This document shows, one piece after another, positions 11,424-21,776 of a stretch of 64,000 nt of DNA. The notes beneath the pieces are model-generated. The model did not search any database. It saw only the letters and a program-made list of their open reading frames with translations, and was not told the DNA's origin. This stretch comes from Lichina pygmaea. Taxonomy: Eukaryota > Ascomycota > Lichinomycetes > Lichinales > Lichinaceae. The stretch is from contig OY730169.1 of the NCBI GenBank assembly GCA_963422465.1, forward strand, positions 3,720,001-3,784,000. The letters are read 5' to 3'. A program made the translations under genes and the position numbers. Each line of letters starts with the position of its first letter. The first letter of the stretch is position 1.

Positions 11424-14363
11424 TTCGGCGGATCGACAACGAGGCTCGCAAGCGGCCGAAAGGGAAGCGGGCGCTCCGATGGGGGACCAGACGTCTCCAC
11501 CAGACGCGTCGAGGCCACCGAAAAGCGTGCGCGGGACACGGTCACGCAAGGGCACCGCAAGGCCCCGCTTGAAGCGGACGTACACCGATCTGGGGCCGCT
11601 ATCGATGCAGGAGAAGCTGATGGATACGCTGGCGGTACCGTATCTGGCCAGCGACAGCGCCCTGAGACCGCCGGCGTCTTTCCCGACGCTGGCCGGCTCG
11701 GCCGTGCCGTCTCGACTGGCTAAAACGCCAGCAAGGTCCGCCCTGCACGCCCACTCGAGCCGCTGGGCTCCGGCAGCTCAGGCCATCTTCACCACCGAGG
11801 CGTCGGCGCCGTGGACGATCGTGGCCGCGAACGACCTGGCCTGCCTCGTCTTTGGCGTCACCCAGGCAGAGGTGGGCAAGCTGGGCATCCTCGAGGTCTT
11901 GCGAGAGGAGCGGCGGGCCTGGCTCGAGGAGAGGCTGCGCTCGTCCGGTGCGCAAGACACCGAGGCGCGACGGCCGGGCCCCGCCGACTCGAGGACCAGG
12001 CCGACTCGCCCGACCTCGGCCATCGCTCCGTCCATGGGCAACGGCTACACGGCCGCGCTTCTGAGCAAGCCGTCGTGGCGAGATCGACGCTCGAAGACGG
12101 CGGGCGGCGCGGATCCGAAGCCGCCCAAGAAAGCCGAGCGGGCAGACGCCCATCGCCACAGCCACCGGGCATCTCGCGGCGTGTTGCTCTGCGGCGACGT
12201 CGTGCCGATCCAGAAGCGCAACGGAGCCACGGGAGCGGCCAGCCTGTGGGTCAAGGAGAAGCGTGGCGGCCTCATCTGGGTCCTGGAAGAGATCACCGAG
12301 GATGTCGCCTACGTCGAGCTGGACCGAAGCGGTCGCGTCGCGAAGGAGTCGGGCTCGACCGCGCCGCTCTGGGGTTTCCAGGACGGCGTGACGCGCAAGG
12401 ACGTCGGCAGCTTGATACCGCAGATCCCGAGGGCGCATCTCCACGGCTCCGGCGCCGTGGACCTCGACGCCGTCGGGCGGCAGCGCCACTTCGCCATCCG
12501 AAACGCCGAGAAGGCCCACATGCCGGCGACGGTGGAACCGATGTCGGATCGGACCGGTCTACGCGTCGCGAGCTTCCCGCACATTGCCGGCGTCATGGTC
12601 ATCTCGGCCGCGACGCTCGAGATCACGAGCTCCAACTCGGTCTTCTCGGCCGCGCTGTTCGGCCGAGAGCAGCCACGTGGACTCCACATCACCACCCTGC
12701 TGCCCGAGTTCGAACGGGTCCTGGGGCTGCTGTTCAAGGAGAACGGCTCCGAGCCGGTCGACGGGCTCGTCATCCCCGAGTACAGCTTCCGTCGCGCACG
12801 CGCGCTGCTGGCCATCCGCGAGGGAATCCCGGACGCGGCCATGGCGCTGCTCCATCCGAACGGCCTGGCGGCCAGACACCGAGACGGGTCGGAGCTGAGG
12901 GTCGACGTGCAGATGCGAGTGGTCAAGCACTGCACCTCGGAACCGGACCTCGAGGAAGCCGTCATCGTGGATGGCGACGCCGACGACGGCGAAGCACAAA
13001 GAGGATGCCCGAGGACAAGTGATTCATCCGATGCCATGTATGCGCTCTGGATCACCTACTCGCGTCAGTTGCACGCGACAGGAGGAGATCTGAACGGAGG
13101 CATCTCGCCGCTGCTGGCGCGATGCCAGAGCCCCCTGCACCAGCCGTGTCCGGGTCAGACGCGGGGGAATGTGTCTCCGCCGGAGGCCGGGTCGGATCGC
13201 TCGAGCAGAAGCGACGGCTGCGCCAAGCCACCGCTGTCGGAGCAGATCCGCGAGGCCGTCGCAGAACCGATCGCGGTCAGACACGCCGACGTCAGATCGT
13301 CGAACGGCGAGAACCAGACCAGGTCGACCGGACAGCAAGCACGGCCGGCGCAGCCTCGGACGGGGCCGCATCGTCCGTCGCCGCCGTCGACTACGACGAC
13401 GACAGCCACGAAGATCCAGGATCAGCCTCCGCGCGACGGCAAGCCGACGAAGAAGGACAAGAAGACCATCGACGACTTTGTCATCCTCGAGGACATGGGC
13501 CAGGGCGCATACGGGCAGGTGAAGCTGGCGCGGGACAAGCAGAACGGGGCGCGCAAGATGGTGCTCAAGTACGTGACGAAGCGGCGCATCCTGGTCGACA
13601 CCTGGACGCGCGACCGGCGGCTGGGCACGGTGCCGCTGGAGATCCACGTGCTCGACTACCTGCGGCGCGACGGGCTCAAGCACCCGAACATCGTCGAGAT
13701 GTCGGACTTCTTCGAGGACGACGTCAACTACTACATCGAGATGGTGCCGCACGGGCTGCCGGGCATGGACCTCTTCGACTACATTGAGCTGCGCGTGAAC
13801 ATGGACGAGAGCGAGTGCCGCAGCATCTTCCGGCAGGTGGCCAACGCCGTGCATCACCTGCACAACCAGGCGCTCGTCGTCCATCGAGACATCAAGGACG
13901 AGAACGTCATCCTCGACGGCGAGGGCAAGATCAAGCTGATCGACTTTGGGAGCGCCACGTACATCAAGAATGGGCCATTCGATGTTTTTGTCGGGACCAT
14001 TGGTGTGTTTGTTTTCCTCTCTTTCTTTTCTTTCTCTACATCTCTCTCTCCCTCCCATGGTCTCGTCCGCCCACTAACCACCTTCGGCCGCAAAAAGATT
14101 ACGCCGCTCCCGAAGTTCTCGGCGGGCGCTCGTACAACGGGCGGGAGCAGGACGTGTGGGCGCTCGGCATCCTGCTATACACGATCGTCTACAAGGAGAA
14201 CCCCTTCTACAGCATCGACGAGATCATGGACCACGGCCTGCGCGTGCCCTTCATCCTCAGCGACGACTGCATCGATCTCATCCGGCTCATGCTCAACCGC
14301 GACGTCGATCGTCGTGTCCACATCTCCCAGGTCTTGGACCACGCTTGGCTCCAAGGGACGTGA
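10735..14363 (+). CDS. PSK1: PAS-domain serine/threonine protein kinase (PASK/Psk1 type)
   Basis: Two exons: 10735-14002 and 14098-14363. The intron (GTGTGT ... CAAAAAG) lies between GTI and DYAAPE in the activation segment and has CTAAC as a likely branch site. The product is 1177 residues. The kinase domain covers about 912-1176: GQGAYGQV glycine loop, VVHRDIKDEN catalytic loop (Asp near 1052), IDFG magnesium loop (near 1070), then APE. Two PAS-like stretches precede it: AIFTTEASAPWTIVAANDL and HIAGVMVISAATLEITSSN. This order fits PAS kinases, which sense metabolic state and tune sugar storage and translation. The N-terminus is disordered and holds a serine run. Start is uncertain: ATGs at 10585 and 10873 are in frame, and upstream exons are possible. 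Confidence 0.87.
11374..11426 (+). repeat. TCG/TCA polyserine tract
   Basis: In-frame TCG repeats with one TCA encode a run of about 18 serines in the disordered N-terminal part of the PAS kinase. Confidence 0.9.
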
Positions 14364-15935
14364 CTTACTTGGGTCGGGGACACTGGGGACCTGGACACCT
14401 GGGACGGTTCAGACCGTGCGCGATGTGGTTTGGGACGTGAGGGGTTGCGAACAATGATGGGCGATGGTAGTCACGGTGGTGACATTGGTGACGTTGGTGA
14501 CGTTGATGATGAATGGTCATGCTGGTGATGATGGTAATTGGGGGAAAGACCGACGTGATTCTTTCCAACTCCCGAGGAAGAGCGTGCGCGTGAAGATGAA
14601 AGATGAGCGTGTGCACGCCAAGACTACCTTCAATCATTGCCCGAGACATGACGATGATAGAGAGAATAGACCCAAGATATCCCTTGTTTTCTTTCATCCT
14701 TTCATTTTTTTCTTTCTTTCTCCCGTCTCCTCTTTTTCACATCATCCGTATCGTCATGTCACTCATGTCATTGACCGTGTCACTCATATCATCATGCGTC
14801 ATCATCCATGTCATCGTCTTGCTCACATCAGCATGGATCATGCATCATGCATCAAGTACCCCGTCTCCTCTCTTGGGGTATTTCCTGCTGGCTTTGCTCG
14901 CGTGTTTTGCCGCTTCTTGCTTTTGTCCTCCTTGGCTTTTGCCTGCTTGATCTTATCCGCTTGGCACGCCGTGTTCGCTGTCTGACGGCATGATCTATGA
15001 ATGCTGTTTTCGAGGTCTGGCTTTCTTTGTTCTCTCTCCCTCCCTGCCTCCCTCCTCTCCAATTTTTTTTCTCTCTTTTCTCTTCTCTCTCTCTTAACTA
15101 CCATGCATTCTGCATTCCTCGGCCTGCCTTTCTTCCCTACTTCCTCCCCAGACAGGGGCGAGTTCGACAGGTGACATTCAGACAGGAATGGTTGTTTGGT
15201 CCTAATCTTTCGTCTCTCTCACGCAAGACTGGAAAGAAGAGAGATACTAAGGGTACGCATGTGAATGGTTATCTGTGGTAGATGGTACTTTATGCTGATC
15301 AGGTGGTCGTTTCTAGTCAGTTGATCTTGGTTGGATACTTGTTTGGTTGGTCGTTTGGTTGGTCGGCTGATTGGCAACTTCATTGATTGCTTGTTGGCCA
15401 CTTGGTGGTCACTTGTTGGCTACTTGTTGACCACTTGCTTACTTGGTCAGTCAAGTCAATCAAGTCAGTCAAGTCAGCTCGTGGTCATGATCGTCAGAAG
15501 TCGCGGACACTAGATGTAAGTACTGCATCAATCATGTACTTTTTGACACTTACCAGATGCAGCCGGAGATGAGTCTCTTGCTTGCGATCTTCCTTGGAAT
15601 TTGGATTGGGTAAGGGAGTGGAGAGGAGTTGAGTAGAGGATGAAGCATAGTGAGTCTGGGTTGGAACGGACTGCGCTGAAATTCATTGGGGTTTATTGGA
15701 CTGCATTGAACTGCCTTGAAATACAATGCACTGCATTGGACTGCATTGGACAAAACTAAATTGAACTCATGAGTTGAATTCAACAAGCCTGAACTGACCG
15801 CTGTAGAGGAGACACCTACTTGCTTATCTGCTGTAGCTACCTACACACTGACGCTGTGCAGTATCTATACCCCCCCCCCAGCCATATTGCCATCTCGACA
15901 ATCCACACCCCACATCTCCTCATACCCATATCGAT
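14364..15935. other. Convergent spacer after the PAS kinase
   Basis: No gene found. Contains GTGGTGAC-type tandem triplets at 14470-14520, long pyrimidine-rich stretches at 14690-15110, TTGGT/CTTGTTGG repeats at 15330-15440, GTCAA repeats at 15450-15475, and a degenerate ACTGCATTGGA minisatellite at 15660-15760. A run of ten C lies at 15870-15879. Confidence 0.6.
15660..15760. repeat. Degenerate ~10 bp minisatellite (ACTGCATTGG)
   Basis: Imperfect units of ACTGCATTGGA or ACTGCCTTGAA type in tandem, noncoding, near the 3' end of the ppk6-like gene. Confidence 0.65.
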
Positions 15936-17618
15936 CTATCGACTTCGCAGTCGATCACGCCAACGATACCAGAACTTGCGACAGACACTGTGGCCCCAGG
16001 GTTCGATCCACCAGTCACCTAGGATGGCATCGATCTCGGACAGACCGACGCTTGATGCAGGGGGGGGAAGAGAAGAAAGAAGAGACGATGACGAGGCGGC
16101 AGAGGCGTTGTCGGGAGAAGCGGACGACTGTGGAGTAGAGAGGGTAGTGGCTGCAGAAGGACCAGTGGAAGGAAGACTGCCTGCAGCCATGTGGCCGCGG
16201 TGCTCGTCCTGGTAATCGACGCCCTTGACACGCTCGTGCCGGGTCAAGCCACAGAGCGCGCAGCAGCGCTCTTTGGAGGCTCGACTTCCGGGCCCCACGA
16301 AGCCAGAGCTGGGCTTGTCGTACTGCTTGTGCGGGGTGTGGATGCTGATCACAAGCATTGTCGGTGGCAGCTCGGGGACTCTTGGCCGCGCCGTGGGTGC
16401 TGAGTCGGGTGGGACCCCAAGACCAACGCCGACACCACAGTCGCCGGGGATGTTGATGTTGCCAGCTGCCGCGGCGGCAGCAACACGAGCACGTGCCGTT
16501 CCAACCTCTCGTCGCCAGACTTCGATCACCTCGGCGACCTCGCGCTCTTCCTTGAGCGACTCGGCCTTGTCGACGCCCGTCAGCTTCATGCCTCCGGCGC
16601 GGCCCGAGCCCGAGGCCGGGCCGATCTTGGTGCTCTGAGACAGGAACGGGTCTCGTTTCCACCGCAGCCGTCGGCCGGCCAGGATATAGGCCGCCACGGT
16701 CAGGTTCTCGAAGAGACTGCGGATCTCTTCGCCAGCATTGCCGCGGCCGCGGAACCGCAGAAGGGGCGGGAATAACGAGAGCAGCACGGACGGAGGGGGG
16801 ATCGTCGTTGGCGGCGGAGAGAGCGGCCGCGGAGGATCTGGCCGAGCAGAGGTTTCAATGGTCTGCGCGGACGACGAGACAGATATCTGTGAAGGTGCCG
16901 CTGCCTTGATGTCTAACAAGGACTCAGGCGCGTCTTGACCCACGGACATGGCCATTGCTTTGATCGGCTCACGGCATTCAGAGCCCTTGGGAGAAGTACC
17001 GCGGGCAACAACGCCCACAAAGTCGCCCCAGCCATCGTCGTCTCCTGCTGCCTCTGGCAACGCAGGTGGATCAGATGCCCAGATCCCAGGGACAGCATCA
17101 CTCTTGCGAGTCGGTGAGCGCGGCTGACGATGCGCTTGCTCGTCCAGGAAAGCCGGCGCAGCCAGGGTCATATCTGCAAGACTGCCCTCTAGCCCTTTGG
17201 CCGCATTCGCAACTGGGATGGCCCCTTCAGCGTTCAACGGCGGCGGGCCGTCCAGATCCAAGTCCAGCAACGGCCTCTCGTTCGTCGTAGTATCCACCAT
17301 GCCCAGGGCTGCTGCGCGATCGTGCCCGTTGTTGCCGCTGCCGCTCTGAAAGTCGCCAAACTCGTCATCTTCGTCGTCGTCGTCGTCGTCATTCTGATCT
17401 GGCCTCGGCAGCTGGTCCGTAGCGTCGAAGAGCACCTCGTTGCCATTCTCAAGTACGTGTCGCGATTCGCGTCCTTGTTTCGCGTTGTCATGACGAGCTG
17501 ATCTCAGCTCGGTTGTGGACGTCCCTTGGCGTTGGCCTGAGGCGGCCAGACGGGTCGCTCCATTCGCACTCGATGCCTGATAGTATCCGTCTAGATCTGC
17601 CAGTAGATCCTGCGACAT
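15936..17618 (-). CDS. Fungal ppk6-like acidic adaptor-type protein with zinc-knuckle C-terminus
   Basis: Single exon, 560 residues. It starts MSQDLLADLDGYY and then carries an acidic patch with EFGDFQ (about residue 85) and a second motif, DDGWGDFVG (near 200). The C-terminus holds CCALCGLTRHERVKGVDY and ends DWWIEPWGHSVCRKFWYRW. Fungal proteins with this C-terminal pattern are often annotated as 'ppk6', but I see no kinase domain. FGDF and WGDF motifs in acidic context resemble gamma-adaptin/GGA ear-binding motifs of trans-Golgi accessory proteins, so a role in clathrin traffic is a reasonable inference only. The gene diverges from the TBC gene over a 197-base promoter. Confidence 0.65.
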   Translation of the reverse strand: MSQDLLADLDGYYQASSANGATRLAASGQRQGTSTTELRSARHDNAKQGRESRHVLENGNEVLFDATDQLPRPDQNDDDDDDEDDEFGDFQSGSGNNGHDRAAALGMVDTTTNERPLLDLDLDGPPPLNAEGAIPVANAAKGLEGSLADMTLAAPAFLDEQAHRQPRSPTRKSDAVPGIWASDPPALPEAAGDDDGWGDFVGVVARGTSPKGSECREPIKAMAMSVGQDAPESLLDIKAAAPSQISVSSSAQTIETSARPDPPRPLSPPPTTIPPPSVLLSLFPPLLRFRGRGNAGEEIRSLFENLTVAAYILAGRRLRWKRDPFLSQSTKIGPASGSGRAGGMKLTGVDKAESLKEEREVAEVIEVWRREVGTARARVAAAAAAGNINIPGDCGVGVGLGVPPDSAPTARPRVPELPPTMLVISIHTPHKQYDKPSSGFVGPGSRASKERCCALCGLTRHERVKGVDYQDEHRGHMAAGSLPSTGPSAATTLSTPQSSASPDNASAASSSSLLSSLPPPASSVGLSEIDAILGDWWIEPWGHSVCRKFWYRWRDRLRSR

Positions 17619-17815
17619 TTCTGGCGCATGCAGCCAAGTGGCCGACTTTGTTGGCGTGTTGATCTTTCACACGCAGTGACATGGTAGCTGTGTCGTGTCG
17701 GGAAGTGGCGGAATACCGTACGCCATGACTTGTTGATGGCTAGACGACGAGATCGGCGCAGCTCACTCGACGCCTGAGACCCGCAGGGTCCAACTACAGA
17801 TTCATCTCGGTAGAG

Positions 17816-20389
17816 ATGCGGTCAGTCGCAGAGATATCGTGAGTCGGCATCCTTCAGGGAGAATACGTCTGAAGCTGACAGCGCGGATGGATCAGCATAA
17901 GATGGCACGTACTGCTCGAGCACTTGACCACCGTCGACGACCTGAAGAAGTCGACCATCGGAGGCGACGAGACGAGTCCATGCGTGTCTGGACTGCGCTC
18001 CATATGCTGGAAGGTACCGTTCAACCACGTCGCGCAGGCTCTCGTTCTCTTTTGGCAATTCGCTTGGCTCGCATTGCATGTTGACGCTGGAATACAGGTG
18101 TTCCTGCTGCTCGGCGACCTTGATCGCGCTCGGTGGGAGAAGACGCTGTCGGACTCCCGGAGCGCGTACTCGGCGCTGAAGGAGCACTTTCTACGGCACA
18201 TCAACCACTCGGACGAGATCAACTCCGCCGTCGACCCTCTGACCGACGACGAAGACGTGAGCTCCTACTACCGTCCCCCGCTGCACCCAGGACCCTCTCT
18301 CTCCCCGACGTCCATCCTGCTCGTGGCATGCTCTGACCTCTGACGAAGACTTCAAGTCTCCCTGGGTCACGCTCCGACAGGATGAGGCGCTACGGGCCGA
18401 GATCTGGCAGGATGTCGAACGATGCATGCCGGATCACGACTACTTCCGGATCCCTTCGACCCAGAACACCCTCCTCGATATCCTCTTCGTCTTCTGCAAG
18501 CTCAACCAGGAAACCGGCTATCGCCAGGGCATGCACGAGCTCGTGGCACCCATCGTGTGGGTCGTCGAGCGAGACGCCATCGAGCCACGCAGCCTCAAGA
18601 GGCACCGAGGCAGCGACGGTAACGACGGCACCCTCAGGGGCATCCTCGACGCCGGCTACATCGAGCACGACGCCTTTACGCTCTTCTCGTTGATCATGCA
18701 GACCGCTAAGTCGTATTACGAACTGGGAGACGGGACCCAGAACAAATCATCGGGCCTCGACGCCAGCATTGCCCCTCAGCAGCTGTCTCCAATCATCGAG
18801 CGAAGTCAACGGATCCATCAGGACTACCTGAACAGAGTAGATCCCGAGCTGGCTGTGCATCTGACCAGTATCGACATTCTTCCGCAGATCTTCATCATGT
18901 CGGTCTTCCGCTTTCATGTCATATCCCCATCGCTGTGCCTATTCTGACTCGGGACTGACGACCAATCAGCCGTTGGGTCCGCCTGCTGTTTGGGAGAGAG
19001 TTCCCGTTTGAAGAGCTCCTGCCGCTATGGGATGCGCTGTTTGCCGCAGACGCTTCACTCAGTCTGGTGGATTTCGTCTGCGTGGCGATGCTCCTGAGAG
19101 TCAGATGGCAGCGTAGGTTCCCCAACACCCGACTAGCCACGCAGACGGGCAATTGATCGCCGGCAGTCCTCGAAGCAGATTACTCGAGCGCCCTCGCCAT
19201 CCTCCTTCGCTACCCGTCAGCTCCGGGAAGCCGCGCCGTAACCTTCGTTCAAGATGCGCTCTACCTGAAAGACAATCTGACCGTGTCCGGTGGCGCCGAT
19301 ATCATCTCCAAGTACTCTGGGAGGAGTCCAGCGGCGAAACGGCAGAATAAGCGAGCGGCCAGGTTCAAGAAGAAAGCGCGTACGGAGAACAATATCACCG
19401 TCCCGAGTCAGAACCAGCACGCCGCTCGTCCCACATCGCCGCTTGCGTCGCCTGCAGGCTACATAAGGAGGCAGGGCATCGACGCGCTGCTGCAGGACGC
19501 AGCAAGAGCAGTCTACCTGCGAAGCGAGAAATGGGGCGTCAACAAGGCGCTGCGTGACGCTGTGGACGAGATGAAGAAGAACATGCAAGGACTGCAGCCG
19601 GGCGGCACTTCGCCTCGTCCGGATGGGGGAAGTGCACGATGGTCGCTCGACGCAGGTGGCTACACGGCCGAGCCGGCGGCCCACGATGCCACATTGACGG
19701 AGCAGCTGGCGAAGCGTAACAAGTTCCTCGCTACGATCCTCGAGGACGCCCTGGAGGAACTAAGGAGAGACGAGGGCCAAGACGGCGGTGGCGAGCAACA
19801 AGCCAGCAGACGAGAGACCCGGGAGGCTGCGCTCGCCAAAGTACTGTCCGTCAGGGACTGCTTGGAGGATCCCTCGGCTCCTCTACCCGACAAGTCCCCG
19901 GACGAAGACTCACCGAGCGCTACAGACAGCACGACTGCAGCGGCGGACACAGAAACAGCGACGACGGTCGATGTCCTAGCCATGGCCGCCCCTGTCCCGT
20001 CGGAGGCGCCCAGGACACCGCCCTCGAGGCCGGTCGACGTGGAGAGCAGCACGACGGCGAGCGCGAGCGAGGCTGGTGGGGAGGCGTCCACGGAGGGGAG
20101 TTCGTCGGCGTACGTCACGCCCGCGAACACGACGCCGACGCAAGAGCCGCGTCCGTCGCTCGCGGAGTCGCCGTTCTCGTGGATGCTCGGCGACAACGAC
20201 TGGCGGTCCAGCTTCAGCGCGTCCTTCCCGACCCCGGCCACCGAGCGGCGCCAGGGCACGTTCGGCGGCACCAAGCCAGGCTTTCTGTTCGGCATCCCCG
20301 CCGACGACGACCCGACCGATTCAAAGGGCAGGCCGCTCGACGATAAGATCAGCCTCGCCAGCTTACGCAGTCGCACCAGGGAGGAATGA
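17816..20389 (+). CDS. TBC1D5-like Rab GTPase-activating protein
   Basis: Six exons: 17816-17838, 17896-18013, 18098-18256, 18357-18898, 18970-19112 and 19167-20389, giving 735 residues in one frame. The TBC domain opens with SPCVSGLRSICWK. It carries the arginine-finger motif IWQDVERCMPDHDYFR and the glutamine-finger motif ETGYRQGMHEL, then RWVRLLFGREFPFEELL and the final LEADYSSALAILLRYP. This arrangement is that of TBC1D5, a Rab7 GAP tied to retromer and autophagy. The tail is disordered and acidic, and ends with SFSASFPTPATER-type blocks. Exon 1 is only 23 bases, so the start is the weakest point. Intron 3 uses acceptor AAG at 18356. Converges on SEN15 with 202 bases between stops. Confidence 0.83.
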
Positions 20390-20591
20390 AGCCGTCGTTT
20401 CCGCATTCGAGCGTAGGGGTTGGGGCCCCGCTGGGCTATGCTCTCGAGGAGCCCTTGTACGGCGGCTGTGATGCGTGGACGCCGTTGGTCTGGAATGGCC
20501 ACCGTCTATTTCCTATCCGGGGGGATCATACTGCATTGGGGCCATCCTGTCCTCGAGCCACTTGGAACGTATGCATGATCATGCAGGAGAA

Positions 20592-21350
20592 CTAATTCTG
20601 CCTTGGCTTGACGAGGCCGTCGTGAATGATATAGTAGACGACCGTGCTGTCGTCGCTGACCGTAGCCAGCAGGATCCTCTTCGCACCGTCCGTCTTCCGG
20701 GGCGGTGGCCCATCGGCGCTCCGAGTCCCGTGTTCAGCCACGCTGCGCTCCCCGGAGGCGTCCTCGTCGCGCTGGCTTTGATCCATGGTATCAAAGACGT
20801 CTGCGAACATCTTCAAGCTCCACTTCTCGCGGAGGTGCGTCGGGAGGACCCACTCTGTGACAGGTTTGAGGGCTGGCTCGACACGATTACCATCACCATC
20901 ACCGTTGCCATTGCCATTGCCATTGCCATTGCTGTTACCCTTGCCCTTGCCCTTGCCATTGTCATCGCCATCATCTCCACCACCCGCACTCTTTCGGTCA
21001 ACGTCATCTTTGCCATCGTGTTTCTCAGCCGTCTGCTTTTCCTGCTCGCGCTTGATGATCTCGATCTGTTCGTCCGGATGGATGTACAGCCGCTGAGGCG
21101 GCACTCCCGTGATCAGCGGCCCTGACACCGCACGACCGCATCTGTCGAGCTCCCTTGGAAGACGAGTATGTATCCGCAGGTCCGTCCACTCGTGTTGGTA
21201 TCGAAGGTTGTGCTGCACCTGCACGGCGAGGTGCTGCAGATGCGACGTCGCAGCGTCACTTGAGGATGATGTGATGGGCTTCGTCGATGCGGAGGTCTGG
21301 TTGCATGTGTCTTTTGCTTCCACTTCTGCTTCTTTGACCGCCGCCGCCAT
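20592..21350 (-). CDS. SEN15: tRNA-splicing endonuclease subunit Sen15
   Basis: Single exon, 252 residues. Conserved blocks are VQHNLRYQHEWTDLRIHT, the central PPQRLYIHPDEQ, VLPTHLREKWSLKMFADVFD and the C-terminal TVSDDSTVVYYIIHDGLVKP, all typical of fungal Sen15. Sen15 is a structural subunit of the four-part endonuclease that cuts introns out of pre-tRNA. The loop between the second and third blocks carries a Gly-Asn/Gly-Asp/Lys run coded by a hexamer repeat. The intron-bearing tRNA-Leu in this same window would be a substrate. Confidence 0.9.
   Translation of the reverse strand: MAAAVKEAEVEAKDTCNQTSASTKPITSSSSDAATSHLQHLAVQVQHNLRYQHEWTDLRIHTRLPRELDRCGRAVSGPLITGVPPQRLYIHPDEQIEIIKREQEKQTAEKHDGKDDVDRKSAGGGDDGDDNGKGKGKGNSNGNGNGNGNGDGDGNRVEPALKPVTEWVLPTHLREKWSLKMFADVFDTMDQSQRDEDASGERSVAEHGTRSADGPPPRKTDGAKRILLATVSDDSTVVYYIIHDGLVKPRQN
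20885..20965 (-). repeat. Hexamer repeat coding for Gly-Asn/Gly-Lys dipeptides in SEN15
   Basis: On the + strand CCATTG and CCCTTG hexamers alternate in tandem. On the coding strand they give (GK)n(GN)n(GD)n, a flexible insert within a catalytic-complex subunit. Confidence 0.88.
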
Positions 21351-21776
21351 GATTGCGATTCCCTACGCAGATGGTGGGATTACAAAACCGCTGTCGACGG
21401 ACTGCAGTCAGCCCTACGAGGTACCGTACGGTACGTACCGTCGAAGTCGCTTACATAAGCACATGCGTATCATATGTACGTACGTACCTACTCAACATCG
21501 AAGCATCATCGGCCAAGCCACGGCCAGCCATGTTCGTCGACAATCAAGCTCTGTTTTGCTTCACTTACGACTATCTACGCTCCATTGGGGACTGCGACTA
21601 GCATCGTGCGATTGACTGTAGGCGACCTTCCTCGTCCTCGGCCTTCTGTCGGCAAATATTCGACTCATCCGGGTCCGTGGCGCAGTTATCTTTACCGTAC
21701 CTTGACCTCTCCATCGCGTGAACCACATCCCGCCTTCGTTCCGTACCGTAGTCAGGGGCCAGAAGAGATCGACACC
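21351..21776. promoter_or_regulatory. Divergent promoter between SEN15 and the DUF2985 gene
   Basis: A 426-base spacer. It contains a dense GTAC/TACGTA island at 21418-21487 (GGTACCGTACGGTACGTACC and TACGTACGTACC). I see no recognisable factor site besides these palindromes. Confidence 0.5.

Noticed and set aside
11811-13022. 403-residue frame overlapping the PAS kinase
   Set aside because: Frame-shifted shadow of the PAS kinase with Arg/Gly bias and no motif.
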